A stretch of 8,818 bases of DNA from an uncultured Bacteroidales bacterium. GTDB lineage: Bacteria; Bacteroidota; Bacteroidia; Bacteroidales; Marinilabiliaceae. The notes beneath the pieces were generated by a model that saw only the letters and a list, made by a program, of their open reading frames with translations, was not told where the DNA came from and made no database searches. The DNA is taken from the NCBI GenBank assembly GCA_934717675.1, contig CAKUYZ010000071.1, positions 1-8,818 on the forward strand, in the 5' to 3' direction. Positions within the stretch are counted from its first letter, which is position 1; every line of letters begins with the position of its first letter. Positions 1-6,800 of the stretch are shown here, piece by piece. Made by a program: the position numbers and the translations under genes.

Positions 1-425
1 AGCCTACTCCTACTTTCTCGGCTTGCTTCGGCCAGGCGTTCCTGGAGCTGCACCCGACCAAGTACGCAGAGGAACTTGTCAAGAAGATGCAGAAGAGCGG
101 CGCTAAGGCATATCTCGTGAACACTGGCTGGAACGGCACTGGCAAGCGTATCTCCATCAAGGATACCCGCGGCATCATCGACGCCATCCTCAGCGGTGCT
201 ATCGACAAGGCTCCGACGAAGCAGATTCCTATCTTCAACTTCACCGTTCCCACCGAGCTTCCGGGCGTAGATCCGAAGATCCTTGATCCTCGCGACACCT
301 ATGCAGAGGCTTCTCAGTGGGACAAGAAGGCTGTAGACCTCGCAGAGCGCTTCATCAAGAACTTCGTTAAGTATCAGACCAACGAGGCAGGTAAGGCTCT
401 CGTTGCCGCTGGCCCGAAGCTCTAA
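1..425 (+). CDS. pckA: Phosphoenolpyruvate carboxykinase (ATP), C-terminal part
   Basis: This is the 3' end of the ATP-dependent PEP carboxykinase gene. The enzyme interconverts oxaloacetate plus ATP with phosphoenolpyruvate, CO2 and ADP in the cytoplasm. It serves gluconeogenesis, and in many gut Bacteroidales it can run in the CO2-fixing direction toward succinate. The gene is cut by the window edge. The reading frame is open from base 3 and shows about 140 residues of a protein normally near 535-540. From memory the match to the E. coli enzyme is close: PTPTFSACFG near the start, then AYLVNTGWNGTGKRISIKDT, then PTELPGVDPKILDPRDTYA, and the ending LVAAGPKL. The Arg (codon 147) and Thr (codon 165) in GKRISIKDT correspond to the nucleotide-binding Arg449 and Thr455 of E. 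coli PckA. Lysine is almost always AAG and Arg CGC/CGT, as expected for a highly expressed gene. Two tandem TAA stops end it. Identification is very secure. Confidence 0.97.
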   Translation, partial: PTPTFSACFGQAFLELHPTKYAEELVKKMQKSGAKAYLVNTGWNGTGKRISIKDTRGIIDAILSGAIDKAPTKQIPIFNFTVPTELPGVDPKILDPRDTYAEASQWDKKAVDLAERFIKNFVKYQTNEAGKALVAAGPKL

Positions 426-440
426 TAAGGTAAGCTTTTC

Positions 441-482
441 AACAAAGGGTGCGCTGAATCATTTCAGCGCACCCTTTGTTTG
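441..482 (+). terminator. Intrinsic terminator after pckA
   Basis: A perfect 19-bp inverted repeat (441-459 with 464-482) encloses a 4-base loop, TCAT. The arms begin CAACAAAGGG. The stem starts 16 bases after the first stop codon of pckA. The tract that follows is T-rich but broken by G, so the U-run is weak. The length and perfection of the stem still make a terminator or 3'-end-stabilising hairpin very likely. Confidence 0.85.
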
Positions 483-753
483 TTGTGTGCAAGCCAGTTA
501 TATTCCATCTTTACATCCTTGTATAGACATTCCCCGTGTCCACAACTTTTCACATACCCATTCATATGTAGCTTTTTTAGGGCCGGTAGGGGTGGCTTTG
601 ATGCCGTTCCTTGAAAAGGCGATTGAGAGAGTTGTGCGCAATTAAGTAGAAATATATTCATATGACTTGTTCTGTCGTGATTGGGAAATGTGGCACGTGA
701 ATTGATCGAGAAAAAGTGAAACGAACCGTTTAACTCATTAAATTACAAGCATT
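483..753. other. Intergenic region without a recognisable gene
   Basis: No convincing coding sequence, tRNA or mobile-element trace is visible in this stretch. It is visibly more AT-rich than pckA. A weak promoter-like arrangement lies at 631-660 (GTTG, 18 bases, then TATATTCA). It only partly fits the Bacteroidetes -33/-7 pattern and could serve the small ORF at 754. The ATGs inside this stretch open only into peptides of about a dozen residues. Confidence 0.4.
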
Positions 754-864
754 ATGGGAAAGGGTTCGAATAACGGCGGCCATAATCCGAATTGGCCAAG
801 CATAACAGGCAATCCTTCTGGAGGAGGCCGAGGCAATGCGCCTGCTGGTGGTAAGGGCAAGTAA
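754..864 (+). CDS. Small Gly/Asn-rich protein, 36 residues, unknown
   Basis: A short ORF starts at ATG 754 and stops at TAA 862-864. The product begins MGKGSNNGG, continues through HNPNWPSITGNPSGGGRGN and ends in a Gly/Lys-rich tail. It is very rich in Gly and Asn, strongly basic and without hydrophobic segments, so it has neither a signal peptide nor a membrane helix. It is likely to be disordered or nucleic-acid binding, which is inference. The leader just upstream (745-753) is AT-rich without a Shine-Dalgarno sequence, as is usual in Bacteroidetes. Composition is unlike random intergenic translation: 13 of 36 residues are Gly, and the NPNWPS and PSGGGR blocks look like conserved motifs. 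I have a vague memory of similar tiny hypothetical proteins in Bacteroidales but cannot name a family. It lies between the pckA terminator and the HTH gene and seems to be its own unit. Confidence 0.55.
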   Translation: MGKGSNNGGHNPNWPSITGNPSGGGRGNAPAGGKGK

Positions 865-1038
865 CTCACGCTTCAATGAGGCCTAGCATCATTATTATCT
901 ACAAATTGAGAAGAGTTTGGCGTTCAGCACTCTAACTTTAAATGATTGGCCAGAACTTCTGTATGCGCTTATGCGATGCGCTACTATTTTCCAACTTGCG
1001 CTCGCCATAGTGTGTGTAGATTATATACTTTCGCAAGT
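865..1038. other. Intergenic region upstream of the HTH gene
   Basis: These 174 bases separate the small ORF from the helix-turn-helix gene. An open frame runs through from 946 into the HTH gene, but its first 31 codons do not look like protein and the HTH homology begins at ATG 1039. The stretch holds a promoter-like element at 1026-1033 and an imperfect inverted repeat at 961-984 (GTA-T-GCGC facing GCGC-TAC around a 9-base centre). The repeat could be an operator for the adjacent regulator, but it is short. Confidence 0.35.
1026..1033 (+). promoter_or_regulatory. Candidate -7 element of the HTH gene
   Basis: TACTTTCG matches the Bacteroidetes -7 consensus TAnnTTTG at all but one fixed position. 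It ends 5 bases before ATG 1039, so the transcript would start close to the start codon and be nearly leaderless. A TTG triplet further upstream, in CTTGCGC, is spaced a little too far for an ideal -33 element. No other motif supports it. Confidence 0.3.
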
Positions 1039-1176
1039 ATGGAAGACAAGCTAGTAGCCCTGAACCGATTCTTCAGGGAAAGAAATATGACCACACAGGA
1101 CATTGCGGAGAAAGTCGGAATGTCCACTACGCATATTTTGAACCTCCTAAGCGGCAGAAGTAAATTTATAATGTAA
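1039..1176 (+). CDS. Truncated HTH peptide, first module, 45 residues
   Basis: The upstream open part of the interrupted double-HTH gene begins MEDKLVALNRFFRERNM and keeps the complete helix-turn-helix (residues about 17-36). It stops at TAA 1174-1176, before the final helix and the WL-TG-G motif that closes each module. If translated it would lack about a third of the domain and probably could not fold stably. The start at 1039 is chosen because homology begins there and a promoter-like element lies just upstream. Longer readings from 946 add residues that do not look like protein. Confidence 0.45.
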   Translation: MEDKLVALNRFFRERNMTTQDIAEKVGMSTTHILNLLSGRSKFIM

Positions 1177-1242
1177 ACCGCCTGCCTCTTTTTTGACACG
1201 TTTGGGTTGTCTCCGGCTTGGCTGATGACTGGGGATGGGGAG

Positions 1243-1665
1243 ATGCTCGGGTGTGAACTCCCAAACTTTAATAACGGAGGGAAACGTCTTAACCAATTCC
1301 TCGAAGAAAAGGGCATATCAAAAGCGGAGGCGGCACGGCGTGTCGGGAAAGCTCCAAGTGAGATTTCTAACATCACAAGCGGGAAAAGACAACTAACTGT
1401 GAATCTATCAGAACAACTTTCCACCGCCCTCGGCGTCTCGGCCTCGTGGCTGCTGACGGGCGAGGGCCCTATGGAGGTGGAGGGGTGGGAGCCGCCCTCG
1501 GAGGCAGCGCAGCACCCTCGCCCTATGGTGACGGACGGGCAGAGGGAGGAGGCGGCGAGGCTGCGCAGGGAGAACGCCGAGCTGCGGGAGGAGGTGGCGA
1601 GGCTGCGGGAGCAGACGGAGCCCCTCATGTCGGTTGTGGAGAACCTGACAAAGAGGAACGCATAG
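1243..1665 (+). CDS. XRE-type HTH protein with C-terminal leucine zipper
   Basis: This is the downstream open part of the interrupted gene, and it could work on its own. It has one helix-turn-helix domain (about 1282-1480, LNQFLEEKGISKAEAARRVG onward, closing with SWLLTGEG), an acidic Pro-rich linker, and a coiled coil (about 1543-1656). The coil has Leu at five successive heptad positions (codons 1561, 1582, 1603, 1624 and 1645). The alternate core positions are Ala, Asn, Val, Thr and Val, the pattern of a parallel dimeric zipper, although a Pro precedes the fourth Leu. The protein is probably a dimeric cytoplasmic DNA-binding regulator. Its target is unknown. The start is uncertain: ATG 1243 has a GGGGA 7 bases upstream, while ATG 1225 and TTG 1207 are alternatives. 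If the TAA at 1174 is an error, this is simply the C-terminal two thirds of one 208-residue protein. GC content is visibly higher after about 1430 than before. Confidence 0.6.
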   Translation: MLGCELPNFNNGGKRLNQFLEEKGISKAEAARRVGKAPSEISNITSGKRQLTVNLSEQLSTALGVSASWLLTGEGPMEVEGWEPPSEAAQHPRPMVTDGQREEAARLRRENAELREEVARLREQTEPLMSVVENLTKRNA

Positions 1666-1829
1666 ATAAGGGGGAGCGCCCATCAGTTTTGCTCCTTGAC
1701 GGGTGCGATCTCTAGGCGGAGAATTCGTATTGGAAGAAGCGACCACTTGCCGCATCACTCATCTCCAGTTTCCTTCCACCTTCAGCTTTGCCGCATTTCC
1801 CGCGTCATAAGCCTGCCTAATGGCACACA
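1666..1829. other. Convergent intergenic spacer
   Basis: This spacer separates the end of the HTH gene from the end of the chemoreceptor gene on the other strand. It contains a weak 5-bp stem (1673-1677 with 1691-1695) and otherwise nothing I can assign. No reading frame here resembles a protein. Confidence 0.35.
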
Positions 1830-1860
1830 AAAAGCCGAGTGCAGATCGCGCTCGGCTTTT
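1830..1860. terminator. Bidirectional terminator between convergent genes
   Basis: Arms 1830-1842 and 1848-1860 form a 13-bp stem (core AAAAGCCGAG facing CTCGGCTTTT) with one G-T pair and a 5-base loop. T residues follow on the plus strand, and the A-run at 1829-1833 gives a U-run on the minus strand. It lies 21 bases beyond the stop of the chemoreceptor gene and downstream of the HTH gene, so it can serve both. Confidence 0.85.
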
Positions 1861-1881
1861 CCTTTAGCTGTCACTGTGGGG

Positions 1882-3732
1882 TTAGACCTTGAAGAGTGTC
1901 ACGATGTCATGTAAGTGATCAGCAGTGCTGGCCAGCTCTTCCGCATTGGCGGCAATCTCCTCCGCATTGGCGGCCGTGTGTTGGGTGGTGCCGTTGAGGT
2001 CTGCTATGGCAATGTTTATGTGCTCTGCGCCTTGCCCTTGTTCCTCGCACGAGGCTGTGATTTCTTTCATCAGCGCCACCACTTTACTAAGGTGGGGCGC
2101 GACTTCGTCTAGTTTGGTGTCTACCGCAACGGCCGATGTGATGCTGGTTTCTGCCGTCTCGCTGACCGACATGGCCGTTGTGCGTGTCTGCTCCGCCAGG
2201 CGGCCAACCTCTTTTGCCACGACGGCAAAGCCGCGACCCTTGTTGCCAGCCCTTGCCGCCTCGACGGCTGCGTTGAGGGACAATATGTTGGTCTGTTTGA
2301 CAAGCGTGTTGATGTTCCGTATGGCTCCCGCTATTTTTTTCGAGGCCGCCATGCTCTCGTCAGACATTTTGGCAATTTCCACAATGGCCTTGTCGGCTTG
2401 TGACATGAGGGTGTCCGTGTTGCGGGAGTTTTCAGTGTTTTGTAAGATGTTTGCCGTCATCTGCTCTACGGAGGACGCTATCTCTTCAAGCGAGGCGGCT
2501 TGCTTGTTGGCTCCGTCAGAAAGCGTCATTGATGCCTTCGAGAGTTCCTCGCTAGATGCGCGCAGTGTCGAAGATGCGTCCTGCACCTCCTCTATGGTGG
2601 TTCGCAGAGACTCGCGCATATCCGCCACACAGGCAGAAAGGTAGTCTATCTCATCGCCCGTGGAGTATGTCTTGACCTCTGTGGACAGGTCTTTCTCCGC
2701 GATGCGCCTGGCGGCTTGCGCCACTTCACGAATTGGCAGGGTGACATAGTGGCGGATGTACAGGAAGCAGATGATGGTGATTATCAAGCTGATTATCAAG
2801 CTGCCGATGAGGGAGGCGGACATGAGCGTGCTTGTAAGTTCTGTGCTGATGGCGGCGTCTATGCCCACGTAGAACATGGCGTAGACCACGTTCTTCTCGT
2901 CCATCACGGGGTCGTAGAGCACGTATGAGGTTTGCCCGTTGACCTCGGCCTCGCCTACAAACATATGGTGGTTGTTATATACAGTGTCAAGCGCGGCCTT
3001 ATTGTCCACGTGCGTACCGATGATTCTCTGTCCCTTTTCATTGCGCATGGTTGTGGCTATGCGCTCATCGCCCTTGAAAATGGTGAGATTCGCTTTGTGG
3101 CGAAGCTTTAGGGCGTCTAGATATTCGCAATCATACAGCTCGTGTAAGACAATGGTGACCGCCAGTGCCGGGGTGCCAGTGCTGTTTGAAAAGACTCTCG
3201 ATGCCACGGTGCAGAGTCCCCTTGCGGGCAATATGCAGAACCCGCTCATGCTGTTGCCTTTAGTGCTTATGGCGTTCGTGGCAGAGGTTGGCACTTCACC
3301 TTGGGCGCTTGTGTACGATGTCTCACGGACAACGTCGCCGTTTGCTGTTGATATGATGAAACCTTTATATCCGCCGGCTTTTACGGCATCGTGTAGCGCA
3401 TTGCTCAATATGCTCAGGCTGCCGCCGGCCATTGCGCTGTCCAGCGCCGCTTTGTGTCTGGTGGGCAGTTGAGACAAGAACTCGTTGCAAGGTGCGGTGC
3501 CGCTTAGCATGTCGCTTAGCACGCCATCATAAGTCTCGGCCAGCCGTTTTTCAAAGTGTTCAGGAAATACATTGCCACAGTTGTAGCTCACGTTGGCAAT
3601 GCCGGCAATGGTTAGCGACAGAGCGAAAAAGGTCAAGATTATCAGAATCTTAGCTTGGAGGCTAAGCTTTCCCTCCTTTATCTGGGTGAGCCGCTTGGCC
3701 GCCGATATTTTTATTTTTTTTATCTTTTTCAT
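1882..3732 (-). CDS. Methyl-accepting chemotaxis-type receptor with Cache sensor domain
   Basis: This is a transmembrane chemoreceptor-type signal transducer of 616 residues, complete from ATG 3732 to TAA 1884-1882. A basic cytoplasmic start (MKKIKKIKIS) leads to membrane helix 1 (about 28-48). A periplasmic sensor domain (about 49-303) follows; its second half (LTIFKGDERIATT, then VGEAEVNGQTSYVLYDPV) resembles the Cache_3/Cache_2 family. Membrane helix 2 (about 305-326) is followed by a HAMP domain (327-380, conserved Pro333, GDEI at 359-362) and the long signalling coiled coil (390-616). The hairpin tip (about 476-510) reads QTNILSLNAAVEAARAG and GRGFAVVAKEVGRLAEQT. The residues matching Tsr Glu385 and Arg388 are kept as Glu491 and Arg494, whereas Tsr Phe373 is Lys479. 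The C terminus lacks the NWETF-type CheR tether. The periplasmic part has five Cys (52, 82, 166, 174, 202). No cheA, cheW or motility gene is nearby. It follows the membrane regulator by 97 bp and may be co-transcribed with it. Confidence 0.95.
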   Translation of the reverse strand: MKKIKKIKISAAKRLTQIKEGKLSLQAKILIILTFFALSLTIAGIANVSYNCGNVFPEHFEKRLAETYDGVLSDMLSGTAPCNEFLSQLPTRHKAALDSAMAGGSLSILSNALHDAVKAGGYKGFIISTANGDVVRETSYTSAQGEVPTSATNAISTKGNSMSGFCILPARGLCTVASRVFSNSTGTPALAVTIVLHELYDCEYLDALKLRHKANLTIFKGDERIATTMRNEKGQRIIGTHVDNKAALDTVYNNHHMFVGEAEVNGQTSYVLYDPVMDEKNVVYAMFYVGIDAAISTELTSTLMSASLIGSLIISLIITIICFLYIRHYVTLPIREVAQAARRIAEKDLSTEVKTYSTGDEIDYLSACVADMRESLRTTIEEVQDASSTLRASSEELSKASMTLSDGANKQAASLEEIASSVEQMTANILQNTENSRNTDTLMSQADKAIVEIAKMSDESMAASKKIAGAIRNINTLVKQTNILSLNAAVEAARAGNKGRGFAVVAKEVGRLAEQTRTTAMSVSETAETSITSAVAVDTKLDEVAPHLSKVVALMKEITASCEEQGQGAEHINIAIADLNGTTQHTAANAEEIAANAEELASTADHLHDIVTLFKV

Positions 3733-3762
3733 AAGGCTGTAGTAAAAAACACTTGTGCTTTT

Positions 3763-3780
3763 CTACGCCATCAGGCGTAG
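3763..3780 (-). other. Stem-loop in the leader of the chemoreceptor gene
   Basis: CTACGCC and GGCGTAG form a perfect 7-bp stem with a 4-base loop, 30 bases upstream of the chemoreceptor start. On the minus strand A residues follow it rather than U, so it is not a normal terminator in the direction of the operon. It could be an mRNA-processing or stability element, or a weak attenuator. The rest of the 97-bp gap shows no clear TAnnTTTG promoter on the minus strand. Confidence 0.4.
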
Positions 3781-3829
3781 TTTAGTTTCGCTGTCTTAAA
3801 AAACGTTTAATCCTTGATGCTTGAGCCGT

Positions 3830-6800
3830 CTAGTTATTATTAGACTTCTCTTTGCTGGGTGTGTAGCCAAATATTTTCTTAAATAGCTTGCTGAAATATT
3901 TCACGTCAGAGTAGCCGATTTCCATTGCTGCCTCTGACACATTGCACCCTTTGCGCAGCATGTTTGCCGCAATTTTAAACTTGACTTGCCTGACAACCTC
4001 TAGTGGCCCTTTGCCTGTGAGCGTTTTAACGCGGTTGTAGAATACCGTCCTGCTCATGTTAAAGTGTTCTGCAAATTGCTCTATGCTAAGGTTTTGATTG
4101 TAGTTGTCCTCGGCAAATTTGAGCATCTCGCTAATGAACGCCTCGTCTCTGCTTGCGGCTGCTGTCTGCTTGGCACTAGGCGTGTTCAGAGGCTCGTTTC
4201 CATCCTCGGAGTTTGCTGTCGGGGTGTCGCCATGCATCTTGATTTGTGGCATATAGAGCGATGGTGGCGCGCACACCAGGTCTTCCATATCCAACAGCAA
4301 GCGGCGATATAGGCTGACTCTGTGCCATGCGATGATGACCACGATGACTGCGCACAGCAATGCCATCAGATACGCCAATTTTGCCCACCATGTGAGCCAC
4401 CACGGTGGCAAGATGGTCATGCCCAAGGTCTTGACATCGTCGCTCCATCGGCCGTCGAATGTGAGATGCCTTATTTTCAGCGCATAGTCGCCAGGAGGCA
4501 AGTTGCAGAAAAGTGCGTAGTCTATGTTGCCGCAGTTGGTCCACTCGGTCTGCCACCCATCCAACATATATGAGAATGAGGCTCGTTTGGGGTCGGAGAG
4601 GTCCATCGAGGCAAAACGTACCATCACGTTGTTTTGGTCGTGACGCAGTGTGATGTGGCTGGTGTAGGCTATGTCTTGCTCCAAGATGCCGCCTTGTGCT
4701 GGAATGGCGTGAGTGCCGTTCACCAATAGGTCAGTCAACATTGTCGTCTCGTCATGCCGTGTTTGTGAGATTTCTTGTGGGCGGATGCGCATATACCCGT
4801 CCCTGCCGCCTGCAATCACGGTCCCGTCTTTTTGCGGCGTGATTGCGGCCTCGGAGAAATTTGCGAAAGGCAAACCGTCGGTCAGGTTGAAAGACTCTAC
4901 CGTCTTGCGTCTGCGGTCTATCTTGTTTATGCCATTCTCCGTGATGACCCACAGGTCGGCGTTCTGATCCATAGCCGTTCCGTAGACGGAGTTGTCGCAT
5001 AGGCCGTCTTGTCGAGTGAGCATGTGGCGTGTGGAGTCTTGCCCATTGACCGACAGCACAATGAGTCCTTGGCCTATTGATGACAAGCATAGGTTTCCGT
5101 CCCTTGTCTCTGTTATGTGGCACACGTCTGCGCCAGCCAATAATGGCGTGATTGAAGGCGTGGCATTGCGTGTCTCCGACGCTCTTATGACATCCGCGCC
5201 GCCGAGTGACCCTATCAAGATGTCGCCGTTCGTGCTCTTGACGACGTAGCGCGCCTTGTTGTCTGACAGCCCGCTATTTTGTTGGGTGAATACACGTGCG
5301 GTGATATTGCCCCCCTCTCTTGATAGGCGGACAATGCCTCCGCCATAGGTGGCCACCCATATGCTGCCATTGCCATCTTCAGCAAGTGAATATGCCAAGT
5401 CTACTTCGGGAGTCCGTTGGTTTTCCCAACGCGCCGCTTGCGATATGGCCACAAAGCGCATACCCCTGACGTCTTTGCCAATCTCTTTTTCAGAGACGAA
5501 GACGCCGTCTCCTTTTGTCGCCACCCACAGCCTGTCATCGTGGCTCGCCATAAGCGAATACGCCGTGGCCCGTCTCTCAGTCCCGTCTGTCAACCTGATG
5601 GCCGCCATCTCCACCAAGATATGGCCGTCGTTGTCATACGCCCTTATGGCTCCGCCACGTGTGCCGACCCATAGGCGGCCCAACCTGTCGGTGGCCAGGC
5701 TGCGCACCGTGTTCTCGCCAATGGTGACGGCGTCGGCTTTGGGTTTCACACCGACAAAAGCCTTGTTGGCGCGAATGGCCTTGACAAGGCCGCCCATGTA
5801 AGGCCCAGTGCCAATCCACATGTCGCCCCCATTGTCCTCGGTCATGCACAGGACAACATTAGACGGGATGGACCTGCTGTCTTTCAAGTCGTTGAGCCAA
5901 GACTCGAATCTGTCTTCCGTGCGATTGTAGCGTAAAAGCCCGCCTCCACAAAGCCCAATCCACAGCTCGCCATTGAAATCCTCATAGAAGACGGGCCTCT
6001 CAAAATCCAGCACAGCCTCAATGTGGCGGGGAGACAAGTGGTAATATATGCTTTGGCCAGTGGCCACGTCATATCGGGTCACGCCCTTGCCCGATGTGGC
6101 GATCCACACTTGGTCGTGGCGGTCGGCAAAGACGCGTTCCGCCTTTTCTTTCCCTTCCCCGTGAAAATCAATCTCCTTGAAGTCTCCTTGGCGCGTCATG
6201 AAAAAAAGGCGCGCGTCTTGCGTACCTATTACCGTCCCTTGGCCATATACTTTGGCGAGGAGTGTCACGTTGCCGCTCGTGGTTTGTGGCAACGTGGCCC
6301 GCTCCAAGGTGTTTAATGCCTTGTCCCATAAAATTAGCCATTGTCCGTCGGTGCCGAAGATGACTTTGCCTCGGCTCTCGCATATGCGGCCGCTCAAGGT
6401 GGCGTTTGGGGTCATCAAAATGGGCGACACCTCTCCCTTATGCGGCATCTGCTCTTTGGGGATTTGAATTATCTTGTCAGTCGATGTGGCCCAAAGATTG
6501 CCGTCATTGTCAGTGTGCAGGGCGTTGGCGCGCACGTCTGGCAAGGTTTCGTCTTCGTAGTGATGGTTGCCGTTGTCGTAGCGCAAGATGTGTAGGCCAG
6601 ACTTTTGCGTGGCCAATATGAAGATGTCATCGTTGTATTGCGCAAAAGCGGCAACGTCGTCCTCGCCCTCCAGCAAGGCGTTGGCCTTCCCCGTGAGTTG
6701 GTCAAAGCAGAGAATGCGCCCGTCATAGGTCTCCAGCCATAAGTGCCTATGCCTGTCTGCCAATATATTTGTCACCCTGTGTGATGAAGACACGGCCTCG

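Larger units (their letters stand above)
1039..1665 (+). pseudogene. Tandem double-HTH (XRE-type) regulator interrupted by an in-frame stop
   Basis: Read as one frame from ATG 1039 to TAG 1663-1665, this encodes two copies of the same DNA-binding module. Copy A runs from about 1060 to 1245 and copy B from about 1288 to 1473, offset by exactly 228 bases (76 codons). The two align without a gap over 62 columns, both starting LN-(R/Q)-F and both ending W-L-x-T-G-(D/E)-G-x-M. Copy A has the helix-turn-helix part MTTQDIAEKVGMSTTHILNL and copy B has ISKAEAARRVGKAPSEISNI. A TAA at 1174-1176 breaks copy A at the column where copy B has AAT (Asn, 1402), and the frame does not shift. The residues before it (FIM) also look off-family, where I would expect something like FGKK, so several substitutions have built up. 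The whole reads as a nonsense-disrupted regulator whose second half is still open. Alternatives are a sequencing error, or two separate working proteins. Confidence 0.6.

Noticed and set aside
403..645. Open frame overlapping the pckA end and its terminator.
   Set aside because: It runs through the 19-bp terminator stem in another frame and has no protein-like character.
560..664. ATTCATATG occurs twice (560-568 and 656-664).
   Set aside because: A 9-base AT-rich repeat 96 bases apart with no other shared sequence is easily a chance match. It has no adjoining gene structure of a mobile element.
763..772. GGTTCGAATA resembles the T-arm of a tRNA.
   Set aside because: No matching acceptor, D-arm or anticodon stem can be folded around it, and it lies inside the Gly/Asn-rich small ORF.
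946..1038. In-frame upstream extension of the HTH gene, from a TTG at 946.
   Set aside because: The added residues show no family resemblance and cover the likely promoter. HTH homology starts at ATG 1039.
1925..2644. Long plus-strand open frame of 239 codons opposite the chemoreceptor gene.
   Set aside because: It is Ala/Ser-rich and antisense to the conserved coiled-coil region, a typical shadow of Ala/Glu-rich heptad codons.
3796..3810. AT-rich near-palindrome TTAAAAAACGTTTAA after the regulator stop, considered as a terminator.
   Set aside because: The possible stem is only A-T pairs around CG with almost no loop, so it is too weak to act as an intrinsic terminator.
5349..5801. Plus-strand open frame of 150 codons opposite the propeller region.
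   Set aside because: It is antisense to well-conserved propeller repeats and has no recognisable domain or start context.
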